Below are positions 10,038 through 16,786 of a DNA stretch of 54,845 nt, in pieces. The DNA lies in contig JAICNG010000014.1 of NCBI GenBank assembly GCA_025931335.1, forward strand, positions 1 to 54,845, read 5' to 3'. Source of the stretch: Gemmatimonadaceae bacterium. Its GTDB lineage: Bacteria; Gemmatimonadota; Gemmatimonadetes; Gemmatimonadales; Gemmatimonadaceae. Position 1 is the first letter of the stretch; the number at the start of each line of letters is the position of its first letter. Position numbers and translations under genes: made by a program. The notes beneath the pieces were generated by a model. It saw only the letters and a list, made by a program, of their open reading frames with translations. It was not told where the DNA came from and ran no database searches.

Positions 10038-10077
10038 GCCGTTCGTTCCAGGGGGCTTACGAGTGAGGGTGACTCTG

Positions 10078-10231
10078 TTGGCCGCAGATGAAGGCAAATG
10101 ACGCAGATAGCTCACGCCGTGCGGAGACCTACATGCCAGGTGACGTACCCAACGTCTTTGGTGTTGTAACGCGCAAGGAGGAAATATCGCGCAAAGAACG
10201 ATCTGCGTCATTTGCGTTCATCTGCGGCCAA
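10078..10231. repeat. 31-bp near-perfect inverted repeat with 92-base core
   Basis: The left arm 10078-10108 and right arm 10201-10231 match as reverse complements at 30 of 31 positions (core GCAGATGAA...GACGCAGAT). The core contains GCGCAAGGAGGAAATATCGC-like sequence and no recognisable gene. The element spans the convergent leuA/pheA gap, and the right arm and core are read as the last 33 codons of pheA. No transposase is present, so this is a small non-autonomous or dispersed intergenic repeat. Confidence 0.8.
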
Positions 10232-11058
10232 CCAGCGCCGTGCGGTAGAGTGTAGCTGCCCACCACGCGACAGGACTTTGCAATGCCGCGAACCGCGTCC
10301 AGCGCCTGCGTCATGGCAGGCTCACCCGCCGCGTGCTCGATCTCGACGATGAATCGGTAGCTCCACGGCTCTCCCGTCGGGCGCGACTCCAGTTTACTCA
10401 GGTTGAGGGCGTGCTCGGCGAACGGACCCAGGAGCCGATGCAGTGCGCCAGGCGTGTTGGCGACGGTGACAAGAAGGATGGTTCGTGCCGCGGTCCCATC
10501 CGCGAGTGCCGCGGCGCTGCGGCTGATCGCCACGAACCGCGTCTGGTTATCCGGGCGATCCTCGACGTCCGCCTCGAGGATCTCGAGGCCATAGTGGGCC
10601 GCGGCGATGCGGCTCGCGAGAGCGGCGCGCCGCGGGTCACAGGCGCGCGCGACCTCCATCGCTGAGCCCGCCGTATCGTACGTCGCGCGCGGCTCGAGGT
10701 AGGGATGGCGTGCAAAGAATCCTCCACACTGTGCCAGTGCGACGGGGTGACTCTCTACCCAACGGATCGCGGCCAGCGATGTCCCGGGAGGCGCGAGCAC
10801 GCAGTGGTGGATTCCGATGATCGTCTCCCCGGTGGCGACGACCTGCTCGCAGGCGGCGAGGGCGTCGTAGCTCGCCACGACGCTGCCGGCCAGCGTGTTC
10901 TCGACCGCGAGGAGTCCGGCACCGACCTCGCCACGCTCGATCGCCCGGGCCACGTCGATACACTCGCGCATGGGGACCGGGGTGGCGTTGGGCCACAGCC
11001 TAACTACTGCTTCCTCGCTGTAGGCGCCCGGCGCGCCCTGGTACGCTACGCGGAGCAT
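10129..11058 (-). CDS. pheA: Prephenate dehydratase with ACT domain
   Basis: PheA converts prephenate to phenylpyruvate for phenylalanine synthesis. The 309-residue protein begins [15 protein letters not shown] after the start, has the catalytic TRF motif in NQTRFVAI, and a C-terminal ACT domain with the phenylalanine-binding PGAL and ESRP motifs. It is monofunctional, with no chorismate mutase part. The start at 11058 lies 13 bases inside aroF, so the two are coupled. The conserved fold ends near GSYTLP. The last 33 residues, beginning [10 protein letters not shown], are encoded by an inverted repeat element, so the original C-terminus seems to have been replaced or extended. Confidence 0.93.
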   Translation of the reverse strand: MLRVAYQGAPGAYSEEAVVRLWPNATPVPMRECIDVARAIERGEVGAGLLAVENTLAGSVVASYDALAACEQVVATGETIIGIHHCVLAPPGTSLAAIRWVESHPVALAQCGGFFARHPYLEPRATYDTAGSAMEVARACDPRRAALASRIAAAHYGLEILEADVEDRPDNQTRFVAISRSAAALADGTAARTILLVTVANTPGALHRLLGPFAEHALNLSKLESRPTGEPWSYRFIVEIEHAAGEPAMTQALDAVRGIAKSCRVVGSYTLPHGAGWPQMNANDADRSLRDISSLRVTTPKTLGTSPGM

Positions 11059-11918
11059 GGCATCGCACCACGGGCGGGCGCCACCGAGCGCGTGCTCCAG
11101 GGCGCGTCGCGGCCGACTGCACGAGCCACGGGAGCGAGGCGGCGCATCAGGTCCTCGAAACCGTCGAGCGTCAGCGACTGCTCGCCGTCCGACCAGGCGG
11201 CGGCTGGATCGGGATGCACTTCGACGATGATTCCATCGGCGCCGGCCGCGACGGCAGCAAGCGCAAGCGGCGCGACGAGCGCGGCACGTCCACCCGCGTG
11301 ACTCGGATCGACGATCACCGGGAGGTGGGTCTCGGCCTTGAGCACCGGGACGGCCGACACGTCCAGCGTATTGCGCGTGGCCGTCTCGAACGTTCGGATG
11401 CCGCGCTCGCAGAGCACGACGTTCAGATTCCCTCGCGACATCAGGTGCTCGGCCGCGAACAGGAGCTCCGATACCGATGCCGACTGTCCGCGTTTGAGGA
11501 GCACGGGCATGCGCGTGCACCCGACCTCGGCCAGCAGGGCAAAGTTCTGCATGTTCCGCGCGCCGATCTGGAGCATGTCCGCATGCGCCGCCACGAGCTC
11601 GACGTGGCGCGTGTCGAGCACTTCGGTGACCACGGGCAGTCCGGTCGCCGCGCGGGCGATAACGAGGAGCTCGAGCGCTTCGGTTCCGAGGCCTTGAAAG
11701 CTGTAGGGTGAGGTGCGTGGCTTGAACGCGCCTCCGCGCAGCATCACCGCGCCGGCGCCTTTGACCGCCCGCGCGGTCTCCAGCAGCATTTGCGGCCCTT
11801 CCACCGAGCAGGGCCCGGCGATCACGGTGAGCTCGACGTCACCGATTCGAACACCGTCGGCGACGTCGATGACGGTGCGCGCGGACGCGGCGGCTCGTGC
11901 GCGGAGATTGGTCAACAT
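11046..11918 (-). CDS. aroF: 3-deoxy-7-phosphoheptulonate (DAHP) synthase, type I-beta
   Basis: This enzyme condenses phosphoenolpyruvate with erythrose 4-phosphate, the first step to aromatic amino acids. The 290-residue protein shows [10 protein letters not shown] near residue 32, [17 protein letters not shown], the KRG segment LLKRGQSAS and PSHAGG near residue 215, as in the KdsA-like I-beta class. Only about 30 residues precede the barrel. The ferredoxin-like regulatory domain of the Thermotoga type and the chorismate mutase domain of the Bacillus type are therefore both absent. It is the first structural gene after the aromatic attenuator and overlaps pheA. Confidence 0.93.
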   Translation of the reverse strand: MLTNLRARAAASARTVIDVADGVRIGDVELTVIAGPCSVEGPQMLLETARAVKGAGAVMLRGGAFKPRTSPYSFQGLGTEALELLVIARAATGLPVVTEVLDTRHVELVAAHADMLQIGARNMQNFALLAEVGCTRMPVLLKRGQSASVSELLFAAEHLMSRGNLNVVLCERGIRTFETATRNTLDVSAVPVLKAETHLPVIVDPSHAGGRAALVAPLALAAVAAGADGIIVEVHPDPAAAWSDGEQSLTLDGFEDLMRRLAPVARAVGRDAPWSTRSVAPARGAMPCSA

Positions 11919-11937
11919 GGTCCGGAGAGATGGGGTG

Positions 11938-11973
11938 AAAAAAAAGAGCGGCCCCCGTAGCTACGGGGGCCGC
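11938..11973 (-). terminator. Aromatic attenuator terminator before aroF
   Basis: On the minus strand a perfect 26-base palindrome (11948-11973, up to 13 pairs) is followed by eight U residues (A run at 11938-11945), 20 bases before the aroF start. A competing antiterminator can form when GGGGGCC at 12031-12025, inside the leader ORF, pairs with GGCCCCC at 11971-11965, the left side of the terminator stem. Its location between a promoter and aroF, together with an aromatic-rich leader ORF, marks it as an attenuator and not the end of thrC transcription. Confidence 0.85.
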
Positions 11974-11998
11974 CGGTCGTCGTCGTCTCGCCGCCAGA

Positions 11999-12094
11999 CT
12001 ATAGGCGTGCGTACGCGCAACCATGGCCCCCAGGGGGGTAGCCACGGAAATACGTAAACGCGAACCAGGAGTTGTGGCGGACGGAGAGGACCAT
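11999..12094 (-). CDS. Aromatic-rich leader peptide of the aroF-pheA attenuator (31 aa)
   Basis: The ORF starts at ATG 12094 and stops at TAG 12001-11999. Residues 10-19 read WFAFTYFRGY: one Trp, three Phe and two Tyr in ten codons, and a further Tyr lies at residue 28. Seven of 31 residues are aromatic, very unlike the surrounding Ala/Arg/Gly-biased sequence. It lies about 22 bases after a predicted transcription start and just before the terminator. By family precedent (pheA and trp leaders) stalling at these codons would report scarcity of charged tRNA-Phe, -Tyr or -Trp. No Shine-Dalgarno sequence is evident. The ORF begins in the middle of an otherwise non-coding gap. Confidence 0.83.
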   Translation of the reverse strand: MVLSVRHNSWFAFTYFRGYPPGGHGCAYARL

Positions 12095-12122
12095 TGGAAG
12101 ATTCGGGTGCGGTGCGTTCGTG

Positions 12123-12151
12123 GATATAATGCTTAGTTGAGGACGCGTCAA
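12123..12151 (-). promoter_or_regulatory. Sigma-70-like promoter of aroF-pheA
   Basis: Reading the minus strand, TTGACG at 12151-12146 is followed by a 17-base spacer and TATATC at 12128-12123. Transcription would begin near 12116, about 22 bases before the leader ATG. The promoter lies just beyond the thrC stop codon, so aroF-pheA has its own start even though thrC points the same way. Confidence 0.65.
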
Positions 12152-12164
12152 GAAGCGGAAGGTA

Positions 12165-13427
12165 TCATGGCGCCCCGCCGCGCGAGCCGACTAGCGCCGC
12201 GACTTCCTTTACGCGCGCCGCGATCACCGGCGCCTCGGCCAGAACGTCGCGGACCGCCTCGGTGGTCTTGAGCCCGTGGCCGGTGATGCACAGCACCACC
12301 TCATCGTTAGGTCCGAAATGGCCGCGCGTCGCCAGCGCCAGCGCCGCGGCGACCGTCACGCCGCCGGCGGTTTCGGCGAAGATCCCGGTCGTTTCGGCGA
12401 GGATCCGGATTCCCTCCACGAGCTCCTCGTCAGTCACGGCCTCCGCCCATCCGCCCGAGTCCGTGATCGCCTTCGCAGCGAACGGGCCGTCGGCCGGATT
12501 GCCGATGGCGATCGATCGCGCGATCGTCGCGGGCACCTCGGGGACGATTCCGCCCTCGCCACGCTCGATGAGGCGCACGATGGGAGCGCATCCTGCTGCT
12601 TGCGCCCCGTAGAGGCGTGGATCGTCTCCCTCGACCAGTCCCGCCTCACGGAACTCGCGGAAGCCCTTGCGCAGCTTCGTCACGAGCGAGCCGCCCGCCA
12701 TCGGCGCAACCACGGCCGTCGGCAAGCGCCACCCGAGCTGCTCGGTGATCTCGAACGCCATCGTCTTGGAGCCCTCGCCGTAGTAACCGCGCAAGTTGAC
12801 GTTGACGATACCCCAGCCGAATCGGTCGGCGAGCTGCGCGCAGAGTCGGTTCACATCGTCGTAGTGACCGCGAATGCGGACGAGGTGGGGAGCGTATACC
12901 GCCGTGGCGAGAATCTTTTCCGGCTCCAGATCCTCGGGCACGAAGATCCACGCCTCGAGGCCCGCTCGCACAGCCTGAGCGGCGACGGCGTTGGCCAGGT
13001 TTCCCGTCGACGCGCAGCCGAGCGTGCCGAGCCCGAACGCGTGCGCGGCATTGATGGCGATCGCGACGACGCGGTCCTTGAAGGAGAGACTCGGGTGCGA
13101 GACCGTGTCGTTCTTGATCCAGGCGCGCGCGACGCCGAGGCGGTGCGCGAGGCGGGGGGCCTCGACCAGTGGCGTGAATCCGGTGTCGAGCGAGTGGACT
13201 GGCGCCCCCTCGAACGGCAGCCATTCGCGGTAGCGCCAAAGTGACGGCTCGCGTGCCTTGATCGTAGCGCGGTCAGGAAGCAGGCGGGCCGCGGGATACA
13301 GCGGCTCGAGCGGCCCAAGGCACCGCTCGCAGATCGCGACCGGAGCCGCCTCCGCTTCCGTGCCGCAGATGCGGCACCGCTGCGGGAGCGCGCGAACGCT
13401 TGCGGCGGAGAGTGTCGATACGGCCAT
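12165..13427 (-). CDS. thrC: Threonine synthase with N-terminal zinc-ribbon-like segment
   Basis: ThrC is a pyridoxal-phosphate enzyme that converts O-phosphohomoserine to threonine. The 420-residue protein has two CxxC pairs near the N-terminus (CRICG and CERC), the PLP-lysine motif LSFKDRV near residue 120, and the phosphate/cofactor loop ASTGNLANAV. Its start overlaps the stop of the preceding gene by one base (TGATG). It is the last gene of a coupled operon with a homoserine kinase, a sulfur carrier and a carrier-activating enzyme. This context resembles that of PLP enzymes that use a protein thiocarboxylate as sulfur donor, so a second, sulfur-transferring activity is possible but unproven. 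Confidence 0.9.
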   Translation of the reverse strand: MAVSTLSAASVRALPQRCRICGTEAEAAPVAICERCLGPLEPLYPAARLLPDRATIKAREPSLWRYREWLPFEGAPVHSLDTGFTPLVEAPRLAHRLGVARAWIKNDTVSHPSLSFKDRVVAIAINAAHAFGLGTLGCASTGNLANAVAAQAVRAGLEAWIFVPEDLEPEKILATAVYAPHLVRIRGHYDDVNRLCAQLADRFGWGIVNVNLRGYYGEGSKTMAFEITEQLGWRLPTAVVAPMAGGSLVTKLRKGFREFREAGLVEGDDPRLYGAQAAGCAPIVRLIERGEGGIVPEVPATIARSIAIGNPADGPFAAKAITDSGGWAEAVTDEELVEGIRILAETTGIFAETAGGVTVAAALALATRGHFGPNDEVVLCITGHGLKTTEAVRDVLAEAPVIAARVKEVAALVGSRGGAP

Positions 13428-14626
13428 CAGTACCTCGGCGTCGAAGGGTCCACCTCCTGACTCCAGCGCGTGATGCCCCCGGCGAGACTCCAGACGCGCG
13501 CGAATCCCGCCGCCCGAAGCTGCCGCGCGGCCGTGGCACTGCGGACGCCACCCTTGCAGTGGATGACGATCTCCCGCGCCGGGTCGAGCGTGGCGAGTGC
13601 GTTCTCTACGGCGGCCAGCGGAATCAGCTGGGCCCCCGGAATGCGGGCGATCTCCCACTCGTGAGGCTCGCGAACATCGATGAGGTCGAAGTCATCGCCG
13701 CGGCTCAGCCGATCGGCCAGCTCGGTCGGCGTGATCTCGGGCACGGCGTCAGCGAGCTGCTCGGCGCCGGCAGTACGCGCGCCGCAAAACGCGTCGTAGT
13801 CGATGAGCTCGCGAATCTCGCGCGTGCCGCAGGCGGGACACGCCGGATGTCGACGCAGGCGTACCGTGCGGAACCGCGTGGCGAGGGCGTCGATGAGAAG
13901 CAGGCGGCCGGCGAGGGGCTCGCCGATTCCCAGCAGCAGCTTGATGGTCTCAGTCGCCTGAATCGTTCCGACGAGCCCCGGCAGGACGCCGAGCACGCCG
14001 CCTTCCGCGCAGCTTGGAACCAGACCGGGCGGCGGCGGCTCGGGGAAGAGGCAGCGATAGCATGGACCGTCGGCGGTCGCGAACACCGATGCCTGTCCCT
14101 CGAAGCGGAAGATCGAGCCGTAGACGTTCGGCTTGCCGAGGAGTACGCACGCGTCGTTCGTGAGGTAGCGCGTGGCGAAGTTGTCAGTGCCGTCGACGAT
14201 CACGTCGTAGTCACGCAGAATCTCGAGCGCGTTCTGGCTCGTCAGGCGCGTGTCGAATCCCTCCACCCCGACGTGTGGGTTGACGTCACGGAGCCGGTCT
14301 GTCGCCGACGCGAGCTTCGAGCGTCCGACATCCTTCGTGCCATGCAGAATCTGTCGCTGGAGGTTCGTGACGTCGACGACGTCGAAGTCGACGAGCCCCA
14401 GCGTGCCGACGCCGGCGGCGGCGAGATAGAGCGCCGCGGGCGACCCGAGGCCCCCGGCGCCGATCAGGAGCACGCGGGCATGCTTCAATCGACGCTGGCC
14501 CGTGACGCCAATATCGGGGATGAGCAGATGCCGGCTGTAGCGGAGTGTCTCGTCGGCGTCGAGCGTTGGCAGATCTGCCGCGGGCGGCGCGTCCACGGCG
14601 TACGGCGAGAGGAGAGCCTGAGCCAT
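13427..14626 (-). CDS. moeZ: MoeB/ThiF-family sulfur-carrier adenylyltransferase with C-terminal rhodanese domain
   Basis: This enzyme type adenylates the C-terminal Gly-Gly of a ubiquitin-like sulfur carrier and loads sulfur through its rhodanese domain. The 399-residue protein has the nucleotide-binding loop GAGGLGSPAALYLAAAG near residue 50, zinc-ligand pairs CYRC and CPAC, and a rhodanese domain from about 290 to the end with the active-site loop HCKGGVRSATA. ATG 14626 is chosen because a purine-rich GGGAGGTTGAGG precedes it. It follows the sulfur-carrier ORF by 4 bases and overlaps thrC by one base. The domain order is that of MoeZ/MOCS3. Confidence 0.92.
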   Translation of the reverse strand: MAQALLSPYAVDAPPAADLPTLDADETLRYSRHLLIPDIGVTGQRRLKHARVLLIGAGGLGSPAALYLAAAGVGTLGLVDFDVVDVTNLQRQILHGTKDVGRSKLASATDRLRDVNPHVGVEGFDTRLTSQNALEILRDYDVIVDGTDNFATRYLTNDACVLLGKPNVYGSIFRFEGQASVFATADGPCYRCLFPEPPPPGLVPSCAEGGVLGVLPGLVGTIQATETIKLLLGIGEPLAGRLLLIDALATRFRTVRLRRHPACPACGTREIRELIDYDAFCGARTAGAEQLADAVPEITPTELADRLSRGDDFDLIDVREPHEWEIARIPGAQLIPLAAVENALATLDPAREIVIHCKGGVRSATAARQLRAAGFARVWSLAGGITRWSQEVDPSTPRY

Positions 14627-14630
14627 GACC

Positions 14631-14903
14631 TCAACCTCCCGCGATGGCAGGCACGATCGTGAGCTCGTCGCCGTCGGCAAGCGGTGCGTCGAATCCGCCC
14701 TGGAAGCGAATATCCTCGTCGTTCAGATAGAACGTGACGTAAGGATACGGATTCCCTGCTTCGTCGCGCAGCCTCGGAGCGAGGGCAGGATACCGTCCCG
14801 CGACGTTGGCAACGGCTTCGCCCACCGTTGCGCCGCGCGTTTCGATAGCCTGGCGGTCGGCGAGCTTCGCGAGAACGGTGGGGAGATGAAGGGTGACGGG
14901 CAT
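14631..14903 (-). CDS. MoaD/ThiS-like sulfur carrier from an internal start (90 aa)
   Basis: Within the 3' part of the homoserine-kinase ORF an ATG at 14903 is preceded by GGAGG with a 6-base gap, the best Shine-Dalgarno site in this operon. From it a 90-residue ubiquitin-like protein would be made. It has the segment YVTFYLNDEDIRFQGG typical of longer MoaD/CysO-like carriers and ends in IVPAIAGG. The terminal Gly-Gly is the site of adenylation and thiocarboxylation. The same residues also form the end of the fusion, because no stop codon separates them. Both forms may exist: a free carrier and a ThrB-linked one. Confidence 0.8.
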   Translation of the reverse strand: MPVTLHLPTVLAKLADRQAIETRGATVGEAVANVAGRYPALAPRLRDEAGNPYPYVTFYLNDEDIRFQGGFDAPLADGDELTIVPAIAGG

Positions 14904-15896
14904 TGCGTTCCTCCGAATCGGTGAAGAGGTGTTGTGCTCGACGAATTGCGGCCGCTCGGCGGCCACTCGGACGCGGTATCCGCGAGCCGGCGTGTTGCTC
15001 TCGAACGCGTCCGACTTCACGCCGAGCTGCGACCATGCCGCGCACATGGCGCGAGAGACGACCGCCGCATCCGGTTGCCGTGCGATGGCGACGATAGATG
15101 CGCCCGATCCGCTGAGCGTCGCTCCGAACGCGCCGGCGTTGCGGGCCGCAGCGACTACCGCGTCGAAGCCCGGCACGAGGTGACGGCGGTAGGGGACGTG
15201 CAGGACGTCATCGAGCGCAGCGGCGAGCAGCGTCGCGTCGCCAGTCGCCAGGCCGTGCACGAGTGCCGCGCCCAGCGCTGCCGCGCGGGCCGCCACATCG
15301 TGAGGTACCGCCCGCGGGAGTACGGCGCGAGCGTGCACCGTTTCGACCATCAGCTCCGGGACCGCCAGCACGAGCGCGACGTCGGGCGCGACGGAGAGTG
15401 CGCGAACCGCCGGCGCGCAGCGGTCGCTGGAAAGTGGCGGCGCGATCGCCAGTGTGGCCCCGCCGAAGATCGCGGGAGCCACGTTGTCGGGATGTCCCTC
15501 GATGTCGGACGCGATCGCCGCGAGGGTGACGTCATCGAGACCGAGCTCGAGTAGCACGTTGGCGGCGATCGCACCGGCGACCGTTGCCGCCGCCGATGAG
15601 CCGAGGCCGCGTGCGACAGGAATCGTCGACGTTGCGAGTACGGCCAGTCCGCGAGGAGCGGCACGCCCTGCATGTGCGCACGCGGCACGAAGGCCGATGA
15701 TGATGCGGTCCTCGGCCGCTGCTACGCCGAGATCGGCCAGCGTGCCCGCGCGCGTGATGCGCGCCTCGACATGCGATGCGGGATCGAAGCCGATCGTGAC
15801 CGAGAGCCACCGATCCACGGCGACGCCGACGCAGTCGAACCCGCCGCCGAGGTTCGATGTCGATGCGGGAACGTGGACGTGGGCGCGGCGCGTCAC
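14631..15896 (-). CDS. thrB: Homoserine kinase fused in frame to a MoaD/ThiS-like sulfur carrier
   Basis: Residues 1 to about 312 are a GHMP-family homoserine kinase, which makes O-phosphohomoserine. It has STSNLGGGFDCVGVAVD at the N-terminus, the ATP loop PVARGLGSSAAATVAG near residue 95, and GATLSGSGASIVAIA near residue 275. After a linker of about 20 residues the frame continues without a stop into a sulfur carrier (residues 332-421) ending Gly-Gly. Normal ThrB is about 300-320 residues. The fusion may be real, or a stop codon may have been lost by mutation or sequencing error, since the carrier keeps its own ribosome-binding site. The GTG start overlaps the panB stop. Confidence 0.85.
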   Translation of the reverse strand: MTRRAHVHVPASTSNLGGGFDCVGVAVDRWLSVTIGFDPASHVEARITRAGTLADLGVAAAEDRIIIGLRAACAHAGRAAPRGLAVLATSTIPVARGLGSSAAATVAGAIAANVLLELGLDDVTLAAIASDIEGHPDNVAPAIFGGATLAIAPPLSSDRCAPAVRALSVAPDVALVLAVPELMVETVHARAVLPRAVPHDVAARAAALGAALVHGLATGDATLLAAALDDVLHVPYRRHLVPGFDAVVAAARNAGAFGATLSGSGASIVAIARQPDAAVVSRAMCAAWSQLGVKSDAFESNTPARGYRVRVAAERPQFVEHNTSSPIRRNAMPVTLHLPTVLAKLADRQAIETRGATVGEAVANVAGRYPALAPRLRDEAGNPYPYVTFYLNDEDIRFQGGFDAPLADGDELTIVPAIAGG

Positions 15897-16786
15897 GCGA
15901 TGGCCTCGACTGGTCGCTCCGCTGGAACCCCGCGGGCGTGCCGGATCTCTGCCTCATCACCGGCATCGATCGGATAGCAATGCTCCGCGGCGGGGAACCG
16001 GCCCGCCCGGACGTCGTCGCCGTACGCTCGTAAGGCGGCGGTGATCACGGCATCGACGTCTGCGTACCGTCGGACGAAGCGCGGGCGAATGTCGCCAACG
16101 AAGCTGCCGAGGATGTCGTGCGAGATGACGAGCTGGCCATCGACGTGTGGTCCGGCGCCAATCCCGTACACGAGCACGTCGAGGCGCTCGCGCACGTAGG
16201 CGGCCGCTTCGGCTGGAATCGCCTCGAGCAGGATGCCGAACACCCCCGCCTCCTGAAGCGCGAGCGCGTCGTCCAGCAATCGCTTCACGGCGCTCAGTGT
16301 CTTTCCCTGCACACGGTATCCACCGAGCTGCCCGAGGGATTGCGGTGTGAGCCCGAGGTGTCCCATCACGGCGATTCCGGCGTCGGTCATGGCACGGACG
16401 CGGTTGGCGACGCGGGCACCGCCCTCGCACTTCACGGCGTCGCACCCGGCGGCGATGAAGGCCCCGGCGCTCCGCACGGCATCGGCGTCGGACACCTGGT
16501 ACGACAGGAACGGCAGATCGCCGACGATGAAAGCACTCGGCGCCCCGCGACAGACCGCGCGCGCAAAGACGAGCATCTCATCGAGCGTGATTGCCACCGT
16601 CGTCGCGTGGCCCAGCATCGTCATGGCGGCCGAATCGCCGACGAGCAGGAAATCGACACCCGCACGATCGGCGAATGCGGCGGTCGGATAATCATACGCC
16701 GTCACGCAGACCGCCGACTGCCCGCGCGCCCGCAGCGCTTCGAGCGTCGTAAGCGTGACTTTCCGTCTCGGTCCATTCTGAGTCAC
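15893..16786 (-). CDS. panB: 3-methyl-2-oxobutanoate hydroxymethyltransferase
   Basis: PanB transfers a methylene group from 5,10-methylene-THF to 2-ketoisovalerate to make ketopantoate for coenzyme A. The 297-residue protein shows the metal-binding Asp in LLVGDSAAMTMLGH near residue 48, VKCEGG near 115, GHLGLTPQSLGQLGGYRVQG near 140 and the catalytic Glu segment LLEAIPAE. The GTG start shares GTGA with the aminotransferase stop, and its own stop overlaps thrB in the same way. Its substrate is made by the ilv operon of this window. Confidence 0.95.
   Translation of the reverse strand: MTQNGPRRKVTLTTLEALRARGQSAVCVTAYDYPTAAFADRAGVDFLLVGDSAAMTMLGHATTVAITLDEMLVFARAVCRGAPSAFIVGDLPFLSYQVSDADAVRSAGAFIAAGCDAVKCEGGARVANRVRAMTDAGIAVMGHLGLTPQSLGQLGGYRVQGKTLSAVKRLLDDALALQEAGVFGILLEAIPAEAAAYVRERLDVLVYGIGAGPHVDGQLVISHDILGSFVGDIRPRFVRRYADVDAVITAALRAYGDDVRAGRFPAAEHCYPIDAGDEAEIRHARGVPAERPVEAIA

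Noticed and set aside
11839-12045. 68-codon minus-strand frame through the aroF terminator
   Set aside because: It reads through the terminator hairpin and into aroF out of frame; the aromatic-rich frame from 12094 is a far better leader.
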